Source: Bathymodiolus brooksi (taxonomy: Eukaryota; Mollusca; Bivalvia; Mytilida; Modiolidae). From it: a DNA stretch of 64,000 nt. This document shows positions 33,581-43,872 of the stretch, in pieces. The stretch is taken from the NCBI GenBank assembly GCA_963680875.1, contig OY804575.1:104029505-104093504 (forward strand), read 5' to 3'. The notes under the pieces are model-generated. The model saw only the letters and a list, made by a program, of their open reading frames with translations, was not told the DNA's origin and did no database searches. Each line of letters starts with the position of its first letter. The stretch's first letter is position 1. Position numbers and translations under genes: made by a program.

Positions 33581-34558
33581 GTTTGAGTCACAGGGGCTAG
33601 GTGCGTCCGAAAAAAAAAACAAAAAAAAACTATATAATACTACAAGGGGGCGAACTCACTTGCTTCCATTTTTTTAAGTCGTCGTGTTAAATTGATCGTA
33701 ACTTCGGAACGCCTTAATATTTTAAAAAAATGTTTCCACCAGTCGAAAGTCAAGTAATTTTCCTTTCCAAAGAGACCCCAATTGTTAGTGTAGGCCTCCG
33801 AACTGCTGAGGTATCATACACGAACCAAAACAAAACGGCGTGAAAATCCGAAGTCGTACAAACGTTGGGTTGACCACTTCCCATCTGTGTACAGACTTTC
33901 CCATGCGTAAACGAGTCATTTTGACTGGCTAAATACTTTCATCCATTCAAATTATGATAAAATTTCTTACCTTAAGCCAATTTATATGTCCTTTAAGTCT
34001 GTTTTTGAGAGAGTTCTAACGGGCGTTTTGATTGGCTGAACAATCTGTTTCAGCCAATCAAAAAGCCCGTTAGAACTCTCTCAATTTTCACGTCTATGGC
34101 GTTTGTCAAGGATGCAAATGGGATTTCTTTCAAAAACAGACTTAAAGGACATATAAATTGGCGTAAGGTAAGAAATTTTATCATAATTTGAATGGATGAA
34201 AGTATTTAGCCAGTCAAAATGACTCGTTTACGCATGGGAAAGTCTGTACACAGATGGGAAGTGGTCAACCCAACGTTTGTACGACTTCGGATTTTCACGC
34301 CGTTTTGTTTTGGTTCGTGTATGATACCTCAGCAGTTCGGAGGCCTACACTAACAATTGGGGTCTCTTTGGAAAGGAAAATTACTTGACTTTCGACTGGT
34401 GGAAACATTTTATTTAAATATTAAGGCGTTCCGAAGTTACGATCAATTTAACACGACGACTTAAAAAAATGGAAGCAAGTGAGTTCGCCCCCTTGTAGTA
34501 TTATATAGTTTTTGTTTTTTTGTTTTTTTCGGACGCACCTAGCCCCTGTGGTTTGAGT
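33581..34558. mobile_element. 962-bp foldback transposon with exact 8-bp target duplication
   Basis: The element spans 33,589-34,550 and is flanked on both sides by GTTTGAGT. It starts CACAGGGGCTAGGTGCGTCC and ends with the exact complement. The arms (33,589 to about 34,009 and about 34,131-34,550) are nearly identical over about 420 bp, differing by a few bases and A-run lengths. The centre has its own palindrome at about 34,005-34,082 (GTTCTAACGGGC...GCCCGTTAGAAC). There is no coding capacity. An 8-bp duplication and CA...TG ends fit a non-autonomous hAT-like element, but the superfamily is inferred. The near-identity of arms implies recent insertion or gene conversion. Confidence 0.95.
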
Positions 34559-34751
34559 ATCATTATTTGGAGATTTGGAAGAGGGGGGCCAAGTTTCCTT
34601 TTTCCCTGGGGTCCAACAATTCTCTTGGCGGCCCTGCCTAGACCTTTAAATTAAACACAAGTTTATAACTCCTAATCCCGAACGGAAAGTTGGGGCCATT
34701 TCAGAGGGTACCCTACAGTACCCTATAATAAATATACATACATATAATCGT

Positions 34752-34930
34752 TATTGAAATGTCGAATGCGGTAGGTCGTGCGTTCGATCCCCGATCGGGT
34801 CAAACCAAAGACTATAAAATTGGTATTTGTTGCTTCTCCACTAAGCACGTAGCATTAAGGAGAAAGAGGAAAGACTGGTTGGCTCGGAATCAGGATAGTG
34901 TATCCGAGTGGGGTGACATGTCTATCTAAC
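34752..34930 (+). mobile_element. SINE-2 copy
   Basis: tRNA-derived. B-box-like GTTCGATCCCCGA, then CAAAGACTATAAAATT, GTTGCTTCTCCACTAAGCA, AGCATTAAGGAG and GGTTGGCTCGGAATCAGGAT. The second copy lies at 50,498. It is unrelated to SINE-1. Confidence 0.85.
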
Positions 34931-35025
34931 TATAATACTGGAAATAATACACTTCTCCGTAAATGAATTGAAGAGATGTTTGATTACTTTAAACCTCTCT
35001 TTAAATGATTTGTTTCGCCGTTCAG

Positions 35026-35294
35026 TTGATTTGATGCGCAATGCATATACCAATCATTATCAGTCAAGAACTATTCGAAGAAATAGAAACGGTAATAAAA
35101 TAGTTTTATCCGGATCTTGCGTTTTCAGAGCTACCGTCCTTTCAAAAGCTGCGGTGACTTTTGTCTTAGTTTTAGTTTTAACAGTGAGCTTGGTTTCTTG
35201 CTCGACCAGTTCAGTAAAAAAACTATTATGTAAAATGATGAAAGAGGGAACTATTTTAATTGAGTCATGTGTCGATGATCAGGAACTCGCTTAA
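35026..35294 (+). CDS. Possible short 3' exon encoding a membrane-spanning peptide
   Basis: An acceptor-like site (TTTCGCCGTTCAG) precedes an open frame of about 90 codons ending in TAA at 35,294. An AATAAA lies at 35,351-35,356. The frame has a basic stretch RTIRRNRNG, a strong hydrophobic helix AAVTFVLVLVLTVSLVSC, then KKLLCKMMKEG. I do not recognise it. The frame could also open at ATG 34,968 or 35,033. The case rests on splice and poly(A) context plus one membrane segment, so chance is a real alternative. Confidence 0.25.
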
Positions 35295-35611
35295 TATTGT
35301 GTTTCTTTTATTTTATATGTCATTCTTATATTTTACTTATAATTAAGTGCAATAAAAAATATACATTGTATATAATTTTGTTATAATGAAGAATGACACA
35401 ATTGTTTCTGTGATAATATGTTATGACTTTTATGACAATGACAATGATGTTTTTTTATTCTTTGATGATTTCAAATGTGTAATGTTCGTGTATGATTTAT
35501 ACTCATTTTAATATAGTTGTATAATTTATGATTATTAGACGTAAACATTGGTACCCCGTTGATGCTTGCCACCGTTGTAAAGGGGTAGGTTCTGAATAAA
35601 AAGAATAAAAA

Positions 35612-36352
35612 TATTATATGTTATTCAGCTATCAGACAGGGTATATAATGTGACATTCCCGGCTTATGGTCTATATTCCCTGTTAAAGTTTCCGCCTTTA
35701 AAACTTTCGAGGTCACGGGGCCACACCAAGTTTTTGCTTATTGTTAACATTTTAATTATTGAAATTGTTTCACAAACCCGTTGTTTTGTTATGTAATATA
35801 TTAATGTTATAATTATAAAGTTTATTAAATTTACTGCATATGAAATTGTGTTGATTTAGAAATATTGAACAGGATTTTCCTTTATGAGACACCTCAGTAC
35901 ATAAAATATCACGTGACAAATATTTAACGTCATTGAACAAAGAATGTTAGAGGTACGAAAAGGGACATCTAGAAATACGGAAAATGAAAATAAAAGACGC
36001 AAAATATTTAATAAAGTTTTAAATATGAATTGGGACTATGTACGTGTTAAAAGAAAACAAAAGGAAAATAAAAATAAACAAACAAAAAGGAAACAAACAA
36101 AAAAAAAAAAAATTTTAAAAATTAAAAAAAAAATTATACGACAGTTTGGTTCTGTATTTAACAAAAAAATGGTTAAATCCGTAATATATTTGTTATTCAG
36201 CTATCAGACAGGGTATATAATGTGACATTCCCGGCTTATGCTCTATATTCCCTTCGGCTGCGCCTCAGAGAATATAGACCATAAGCCGGGATATAAGCCG
36301 GGAATGTCACATTATATACCCTGTCTGATAGCTGAATAACATATAATATTAC
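35612..36352. mobile_element. Inverted-repeat element with three copies of one arm
   Basis: The arm TGTTATTCAGCTATCAGACA, GGGTATATAATGTGACATTC, CCGGCTTATGG occurs at 35,620-35,680 and 36,190-36,250 (direct) and 36,273-36,350 (inverted). The last two form a near-perfect hairpin with loop CCCTTCGGCTGCGCCTCAG. The right arm has a 12-bp internal duplication (ATAAGCCGGG twice). The A-rich interior has no convincing gene. Confidence 0.85.
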
Positions 36353-36376
36353 AGAACGGCACTATCATTGAACTTG

Positions 36377-36401
36377 TGACGTCATGTTTACTGTGACGTC
36401 A
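36377..36401. promoter_or_regulatory. Two perfect CRE palindromes
   Basis: TGACGTCA at 36,377-36,384 and 36,394-36,401, next to the hairpin element. No gene start is assigned. Confidence 0.4.
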
Positions 36402-37379
36402 TCGATGAATGACGTTTTACGCAAAGCCTATTAATAGGCCGTTGGCACTCGAGGGGTGGTTTGAAAAGCCTAAGAATAAGCTCTTTGGACATGTAAGGGT
36501 TAAAAAGTTTATCGGTTTTTGTGTTAGTTTGTGGAAAACTCTGATAATTATTCATCGCTGTTTTAAAGGCTGTCATGCCATCCCCACGCCGCTCCCCCAT
36601 TCCGTAAAATACATCTTTTTCAACAGTGGTTTACCTGATAATTTTCATTTTATTGATGAAAAGTAATAATTCCAGTTTTTCTAGAATTAAATTTTAATAT
36701 TTTGTCCATGTTTTATGCCCAATGTGGTAATATAGGATCCATGTATAAATTAGCGGTCAAGGTAATTGATGACGTAAACAGTGCATGCGCAGGTGGCCAT
36801 TTGCATTCACATTGAATCTATTTTTATTCTGCAACCGTGAGTATTTTGGATTGTAGGGATGAGTAATAAGGCAAAGTGTGACACTTTTTAGAAAGATCTT
36901 AAAGATTTGTAGAGATAAATTGGAAATATAGATTCTCCGATGATCATTCCATGTGTTTTTCTATTTTAAGAGTACCAACACACGTGACCCCCTGTTGATG
37001 TTATGACATAATGTGGGGTGCAATAGGGTTTTTACCCGATTTTAGCGATATTTCACAATGAAATTCTATAAAAATTAATACGAAGGATTGGTACGGCGTC
37101 CTTTAATGATGGTGAAAAAATCAGACGAAAATTCGCGAGTGCTCGCGCTAAATGAGACAGTTGGCGAGAATTGCTTCTTGGCGTGAACTACTCCCCGACC
37201 AGTAAGCATTTTAATTATTTTTGTGTATTGTTGTAAATATGACATGTGATGTAAGATTTCACATTTTCAAGATGGCAGATCCTTCCAGCTGAACCCCTTA
37301 GTATCATTGCTCGTAGATTCATGCGAGTGGAATGAAATATACAAATAAAAAAAATAATATAAAAGAAATTTTTAAAGTC
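36402..37379. other. Non-genic stretch
   Basis: No gene was recognised on either strand. At 37,161-37,178 there is an exact 17-bp complement (TTGGCGAGAATTGCTTC) of 30,651-30,667. Confidence 0.45.
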
Positions 37380-37556
37380 TATATAATAAAGAGTATAACT
37401 AAATCATACATGTTGAATATCAAAATAAGATCACTCGTGACCGAATACGCATTAACGATTAAACTCGTGGACAACTTGTTCTGCCCCACTCATTTAATCC
37501 TTATGCGTACTTCGGTCACTCGTGATCTTATTTTGATATTCAAAATCTACAATTAG
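37330..37556. mobile_element. Hairpin element with a duplicate arm at 38.04-38.14 kb
   Basis: TATCAAAATAAGATCACTCG and its complement face each other at about 37,417 and 37,515, with flanking GTATAACTAA and TTAGTTATAC. The left arm with 90 bp of upstream sequence is repeated at 38,035-38,138. Between them, 37,930-38,045 holds a 59-bp tandem pair (CATAATATCGTAATCATTAC). Confidence 0.75.
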
Positions 37557-37559
37557 TTA

Positions 37560-38200
37560 TACTATATTTGCTTGCTTAAACATTAAGTTTTTTTACTAAA
37601 TTTTTACCCCAAAAACTAGGGGAGCAAAAACATATTTTTTCCGCCAAATTCAAATTAAAAAAAAAATTCAAATTCTTTATTGATATGAAATCCAACAAAG
37701 GATTGTCATCAGCAACAATACAATCAACAGACATACACAAAACATGAAACAATTAAAAACGAAAAGTAGCATGAGGGCTGAGGAGGCAAAAAGTCACTAT
37801 AACCAACTTATAACAAATACAATATAAATACACTAATATGAAAGTAACTCAAATATTAAGGTTACTTTGCATTGCTCTTAAGTAACTTATTTCTCTCACT
37901 GCACATTTCAGAGATACCTATTACACATATTTTCATAATATCGTAATCATTACTGCTAAGAATATATTTAAATTTACAAATAAATATATTTTCATAATAT
38001 CGTAATCATTACTGTTAAGAATATATTTAAATATACAAATAAAAAAAATAATATAAAAGAAATTTTGAAAGTCTATATAATAAAGAGTATAACTAAATCA
38101 TACATTTTGAATTTCAAAATAAGATCACTCGTGACTCGTAACTCAAATATTAAGGTTACTTATTTCTCTCACGGCACATTTCAGAGATACCTATTAAATT
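37560..38200. other. AT-rich repeat-derived stretch
   Basis: Apart from the 59-bp tandem pair and the duplicate hairpin arm described above, nothing is recognisable. Confidence 0.45.
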
Positions 38201-38241
38201 GTGCCCCGCCTTATATTCACCACTGAAGGGGAACTGTATTA

Positions 38242-38287
38242 TGACGTCATATATCTTAGCGTCATTGGTAACGTTCTTGTATATAAA
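38242..38287 (+). promoter_or_regulatory. Core promoter: CRE, X-box-like site and TATA box
   Basis: A perfect CRE (TGACGTCA, 38,242-38,249), an RFX X-box-like site with no spacer (GTCATTGGTAAC, 38,261-38,272) and TATAAA (38,282-38,287) lie within 46 bp, 41 bp before the ATG of the 203-codon gene. CRE and X-box sites are typical of testis and cilium promoters. The sites are seen; their use is inferred. Confidence 0.5.
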
Positions 38288-38327
38288 TACACATGCCGAT
38301 GTGAAATAATCATTCCTACAGTTCTAG

Positions 38328-38939
38328 ATGCAGGAACGTGTGTATCGAAATCATCTTCGACCAGTTGTGTATCCATTTTCAAAACAACCATGGGTTGTAA
38401 ATGGACTACTAGTATCTGGAAGGAAAAAAGGACAACAAAGGGAAATATTAAAGTTTCCATTTATCTTTGGGGAATATACCACAAAGAACAATTATCCGAG
38501 TGCAAGATGGCAAACAGAGAATCAAAGGTGTTATAAAGTTATAAATTTTGAAATTCCAGGTGGAAGGATTCTTATCAAAAGCAAAGATAAACACCTCCCG
38601 GTAGAAGGAGTTGTTCCTTTCGATCAACCGTTGAATAAATTCAATGTCAAGAAAGAGATGCGTTTGCCGGCCATATGTGATTCACTAAAAACTCCATCGG
38701 CTGCAAATCCTAATAAATACATGTTGCGAAAGAGGATGATCCCGGCTCCCCACCCACAAATGGGCATATTTTATCCAGAAAGTCCGGATCCAGTCAAATT
38801 ACATGAATTTAGGTCCAAGAAACACCAGGCTGATCTAATTGATTTATCTTCACTGTTGGGGAAGCCATTTTCAAGGAAGAAATATATTCGCCAGCCAAGG
38901 GGAAATATCGAAGTAGGGTCTATATGGCAAGGATATTGA
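38328..38939 (+). CDS. Uncharacterised basic 203-residue protein, single exon
   Basis: An uninterrupted frame of 203 codons with natural amino-acid composition, rich in Lys, Arg and Pro. There is no signal peptide and no membrane span. It contains YPFSKQPWVVNGLLVSGRKK, FPFIFGEYT, LPVEGVVPFDQPLNKFNVKK, MRLPAICDSL, MIPAPHPQMGIFYPE and ends EVGSIWQGY. Proline-punctuated basic proteins of this size are common among axonemal and sperm microtubule proteins, but I cannot place it in a named family. The in-frame TAG directly before the ATG means either that this is the start or that CAGTTCTAG is an acceptor of an upstream exon. The promoter-like cluster at 38,242-38,287 favours the start. AATAAA lies at 39,110. 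Confidence 0.7.
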   Translation: MQERVYRNHLRPVVYPFSKQPWVVNGLLVSGRKKGQQREILKFPFIFGEYTTKNNYPSARWQTENQRCYKVINFEIPGGRILIKSKDKHLPVEGVVPFDQPLNKFNVKKEMRLPAICDSLKTPSAANPNKYMLRKRMIPAPHPQMGIFYPESPDPVKLHEFRSKKHQADLIDLSSLLGKPFSRKKYIRQPRGNIEVGSIWQGY

Positions 38940-39109
38940 TATAGATTAATATAATAATTTGTATATGACTATTTGTTTACATTTAATGTTTTGTTTTTAT
39001 GAAATGCCATTTAATATTTGAGATTCATTCTTCACTGCATAGATATCTCTGATATAACTATGCCTTCTTTTAAATGAATTGCAATTTTTGCATCTTCTTT
39101 ATTTCATTT

Positions 39110-39115
39110 AATAAA
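39110..39115 (+). promoter_or_regulatory. Poly(A) signal of the 203-residue gene
   Basis: AATAAA about 170 bp after the stop, followed by TATTTGCTTCG. Confidence 0.6.
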
Positions 39116-39224
39116 TATTTGCTTCGTTAAAAAAAAATACTTTGTTGAGAACATTTCATATATTGTCCAGGCAGTTCAGACTGACGAGTCAACTCCAGAC
39201 ATGGTTGAGACTGTTCAGGAAAAG

Positions 39225-39400
39225 TTTAAAGATACCAAAGGGGGGTAATCAGACGGAGTAAATTGAAAGACAAACAAACAATCATAAGGTTTAGCAAGTC
39301 GGGTACTCCGGGAGAGAAGGCAGATCTTGCTCCACATGTGGTACCCCTCGTGTTACTCTTGTTACAAACCCGAACTGGGTTGCACAAACCTTCCTTAAAT
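39225..39400 (-). mobile_element. R3-type copy, reverse
   Basis: AAGATACCAAAGGGGGGTAATC or close to it (39,231-39,252), GACAAACAAACAATCATAAG, GGTACTCCGGGAG and ACCCCTCGTGTTACTCTTG. Confidence 0.65.
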
Positions 39401-40589
39401 TTAAATGTCAATTAAAACTTAATAGGGATCATTCACCGCTTCTCCCATTTGGTGACGCTACTGTTCCATAAGTGGTTACATGTGCGTTTGAATCACAAAG
39501 ACGCTTGTATCTTAACGTTAACCTAATGACGGCACTACATTATAAAACTTGGGTGGTGCAAACATTGAAGCTTAACTAGTACAGCGCGGGTGATATTACC
39601 TGTTAGAAGTATATATTTAGTTCAGGAGTATATGTAAAATAAAAGTATTATCTGTAAGTCGCAAGAAAAGAGTTTTATTATGACCATATTAAGAAATACG
39701 TTTCATCTAACATCAGCAGTACCTAGTACCCTTATTTCTTTCTTCTCTTTTCTTCTTTTTTAATTACTTTGAATCAAACATTTTATACATCAAACACCAG
39801 ATCACTTTCTTTGTTTTGTCTTCTTATACCTTCTGTAATTTATATCAAATTTGTTAGTTAGTTTTATTTGATTCTCCCCTTAGAGATTCACAGTATATTA
39901 TATATGAAATTTATTCCTATGGATAGGAATTAATATAAGTTCTTGTAACTTGTTTCCCAATCCTATTAATTACTTTTTATTATGTAATGTATATAGCTGA
40001 ATATTGTAATGTTATATTGAATTAATTAATAAAATATGTTTAAACTAAGAAATACAACAGACGTTTACCAGTCATATCGGCATGTACCTTGGTGTAGCCT
40101 ATACATGTTCATAAAAGGTTTACATTGTACATGATGTTTTGTTGCTCACACTGCAATACTGATGAACTTCATTCCAACATTTTAAAGTACCTGAATTTCG
40201 GGAAATACTACCTCCAAGTGAACAAAATAGAATAATAAAGTCCCCGTCACCACATACAAAATTTTGAATGAATATATCTAGGTCTATCTATATTTAGGCA
40301 ATCTTCAAATCTAAATCACTCTTTATAATTATTTGGTACAAAATTATACAGATAATATATTCCTTCTTCGCTAAAGATTCGACAACAAGCGGGTTAATCA
40401 TAGCATTTATTTTAGAAAGATTTTGAGCAGATGTATTATGAATGGCATAATAAATAGTTAAATAAAGAAAATTCGTTGTTTCTTACTATTTTAAATTATT
40501 TTCGACAGATTTTGGTAGCATTCAAATATTTTGTACAATCAGACTGGCTGATCATCGTACAAAACCTGGAACTGCCATACAATGCAAAA
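39401..40589. other. Non-genic AT-rich stretch
   Basis: No gene, array or element recognised. Confidence 0.5.
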
Positions 40590-40795
40590 CGAAAGACTCA
40601 AGTTGTCACCGACAGAGTTCCGTCGAGTTTTAAGTGGGACTCGTGCTGCTCAATCTTCAGTTTTCTGTATAGTTTTTTGTAGACCACTGTTTATCATTTT
40701 GTCCTTTTTCGTTTGGCCATTGCATTGCCTGCCCTTCTTCGATATATGACTTCCGATAACCCTTTTGGCATCTACAAACTTTTCTTATCTGTTGA
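40590..40795 (+). mobile_element. R3 copy
   Basis: TTTTAAGTGGGACTCGTGCT, TTTTTTGTAGACCACTG, CGTTTGGCCATTGCATTGCC and CCCTTTTGGCATCTAC. Confidence 0.7.
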
Positions 40796-41154
40796 CCTAT
40801 ACACGCACCACTATACTATCCCAATTATCAAATTTATTTCATTGTAATATATATGTAAAAATATATTGAAGATTACAATTATTTGGCATAATGAACTTTT
40901 TAATGGTAAAGGACCAAAGGCAAAGCACATGATTTTTGTAGGTTTATTCCATTCTAATGTAGGTTAAAACGTTATTTATAACTTTAGTTAGCTGCCTGTT
41001 ATTGAAATGAACAGTCAAACAATTTGAATTACGATTTCAGTAATGCTACGAAAAAATCGGGAATTTGCATAAAACCCAGCGTTCTATACACTAAAAACAA
41101 ATAAACATAAAAGAATGTAAACGTACACGATTGGAAACGTACGGACTACTGGGT

Positions 41155-41395
41155 TTGGTGTTTAACACCACTTTCAACAAATTTCAGTGGGTGTCAGTTT
41201 TATTGGTGGAGGAAAACGGAGAGCACAGAGAAAACCACGGACCGGCTACAAGTCACTGGCAAACTTTATCACATAATGTTGTATCGCCTGGGCGAGATTC
41301 GAACTCATAACGTTAGTCGTGATAGGTACTGATTTCATCTATAGGTAGTTGTAAATCCAACTACCAAACGATCACGACCACGAAGGCCCCTTGCA
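41155..41395 (-). mobile_element. SINE-1 copy, reverse
   Basis: TTTGGTGTTTAACACCACTT, TCAGTTTTATTGGTGGAGG, GAGATTCGAACTCATAACG and ACGATCACGACCACG. Confidence 0.85.
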
Positions 41396-43340
41396 GACTA
41401 CTGAGTTAAATATTGTAGAACTAGATAATCTGGAAACTATCGTGATAGAACATCACATAATAAAAAAAAAACTTTATTTGGTATACTGATACCCTAATGA
41501 AGAATTTGTTAGATTTTGAAAATGAAATGATTGAATATAGAAAATCGTGAATTTGATGATAAAAAGTGGGAAGGGATGGGATGAGAATCTAAAAAGAATT
41601 TAATTTTGTGTGGCTTAAACTAAAAATTGAAACAAAAATGAGAAAAGGAAAATATGCTTCAAAAATAAAAACTGTGATCATCTAGGTAGGGAAGGTCAAT
41701 TGAGTTTTTCCTTTCCGTAAACTGGATATATCGTACAGATGAAGAATATTTTTTGCTGAAATTTTTTGAAAATAATCATAAATGTGTTCCCTTTGGATTG
41801 TTTATTACAAAGATAAATTTATTATTGCTATTAATTTTTTTTATCATTAGTCGTTTTTAGATTTATTTTAAATGATATAAAATACCAACTATGTTACTTG
41901 AAAAGGTGTCTATACACACAGAAATTCTATTTGTTCATTGTTACAAGGTTTTTTTTTATTATTACTTGTTCTTTTTCTGTGTTTGTTGAAAATTGTATAT
42001 TACTGCCTAAAGGTATAAATGAATTTGTTGTGTTCCTGTGTATTGTACATGTATGGTTTTGATTTTTTACCCTTTTACCCATATTTTTTATTATTGGTCA
42101 TAAAGGGTCAATTTTTTCCCAGAACAAAAATTCTGTTTCAGAGTGCATTTTTTTTCAGCTACAAAAATGTAGCATCGAAATCTTTTTATAAGAGTAAAAT
42201 ACACCCTTTTCCCCTAATGCTAATGCAAAGAAATGAAATGTGATACACGTATACACCGTTAGGAATTTAATTAATAGCCTAATATCCCTGTCGTTCTGTA
42301 GTCAACTGTTCCAGCGCAATGGTTGTAAGTATAAGATACAGTACTATTAAAAAGAAGAAGCGGTCCGTATTGAATATTCCGCAATACGGGTAACTTCTTT
42401 TGTTTCAATAGTAGTTTATCTAACTTGTACGATAATGTTATAATTTATACAATAAAAAAAAGTCGTGAGAACAGTTTTGTTTGTGAACGAATTTACAGAA
42501 TTTTCCTATTCATGTTATGAGGGCATTATATATTGACGTGTTCTTGTACCCAACGTTAACAATATTCAAGCCTCGTCGAGATTAAAACGTTCCGCTAACC
42601 ACTTATGGAACAACAGCGACGTCTGTCGAAAGAAATTTAGTGAATGATCCCCATTGAGACTTAAATTTACTTGAAATGTACATAGAATTAATTTACACTT
42701 AAGGTTTAATTGAGACTTAAATTTAATTGGCGTTTGTTCAACCCAGTCCCGGTGATTAGTCATAAATGTCAAGACAAATCCAGATCGTTACCGAAACAGT
42801 TCAGTAACATATAATACAAAAAATTGAATTGCAGAAATATGATTAGATCAAGCATTCTCGAGATGAATGAAAAAAAGCAGCCGTGGGGATTGCGGGAGGG
42901 CAGTTTCGACGGGTTAGCATTGTGGGGGTTAGTTTTACACTTGTAATTGTCATATGTAGCGCAGGAACTGCTTATCATCCTGGGACACCTTGGTTTCCCA
43001 TGTCTAATGTAGTCTCGACTTCAGTCTTCTCTATTTCCTCACCTTTTCTCGATGTCATTTTTCGTTAAACTGGAAACGGGTTTAATCTGTGATTCGAGTA
43101 GAGTTTCTTTCATATACACTTTGCATACATATAATGTCTTACATATGATAGAATTAAGTTATTATTCATGACGAAAACAAGGTTACAAACAATAAATCGT
43201 GTAGGTAAAAAAAAGTGGTACTGGGATTTGTTTACATTGAAAGAAGGCACCTACGTCCATTCATCCATTCTGTAAGATGTCATTTGTGTGCAAGGATCGC
43301 TGTATTCTCCATGCACGAGTTCGGATACTCATTTACACCT
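41396..43340. other. Non-genic AT-rich stretch with one short hairpin
   Basis: A palindromic segment at 42,341-42,414 (CGTATTG...CAATACG inside TACTATT...AATAGTA) may be a tiny MITE. An R3-like block (GCAGGAACTGCTTATCATCC) lies at 42,960-43,060. No exon was recognised. Confidence 0.5.
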
Positions 43341-43343
43341 CTC

Positions 43344-43845
43344 CTAACTGTCATTCAGCTATCCCGATATAATTTTTCAAAATATTTTCTTGTTAATGCA
43401 AGATTGCATCGGTGTAGAACGATATATTTGTAGTAAAATCATCCATTTGTAGACTTTCAATCCCACGAGATCGATGGAAGCAATGTATCATTATAATTTA
43501 TTTATTTCCAAAGTGAGGAAAACACTAAAGTTCAATCATCATTGTTTTGTAACGTTGTCGATTAAATTATCAAAATTTAGGCCTTTCAACTCCCTGGAAA
43601 TGCTACTTTAAAAATCTGTTTTGACAAGTTTTAATCAAAGCAATTATCAAATATTTAATATTGATTATTTCTTGGTATTTCATTTAAATAAAAAACCCAT
43701 AGCAACTGCTTAGAAATGAGCAGTTTAAAATGACATAATCAGCTATTAATAGCGATGCTGGGAACTGTTCTATGTTTATATAATTGCGTAATCTATGAAT
43801 AAATAAGGAATATCCACTAAAACAGCAACCATTTATTTTTTCAAC
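43344..43845 (+). repeat. Dispersed about 490-bp module, copy A
   Basis: From AACTGTCATTCAGCTATCCC to GGAATATCCACTAAAAC this segment is about 90% or more identical to 58,662-59,130 in the same orientation. It has no open frame. It leads directly into the 23-bp satellite at 43,873, while copy B leads into a different minisatellite at 59,140. Confidence 0.9.
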
Positions 43846-43872
43846 AATTTTCTTACTACAGCGCTTTTTCTC

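Noticed and set aside
34752..34820. tRNA gene candidate with a good B box
   Set aside because: The head lacks a full cloverleaf and is followed by SINE-2 body shared with 50.5 kb, so it is a SINE.
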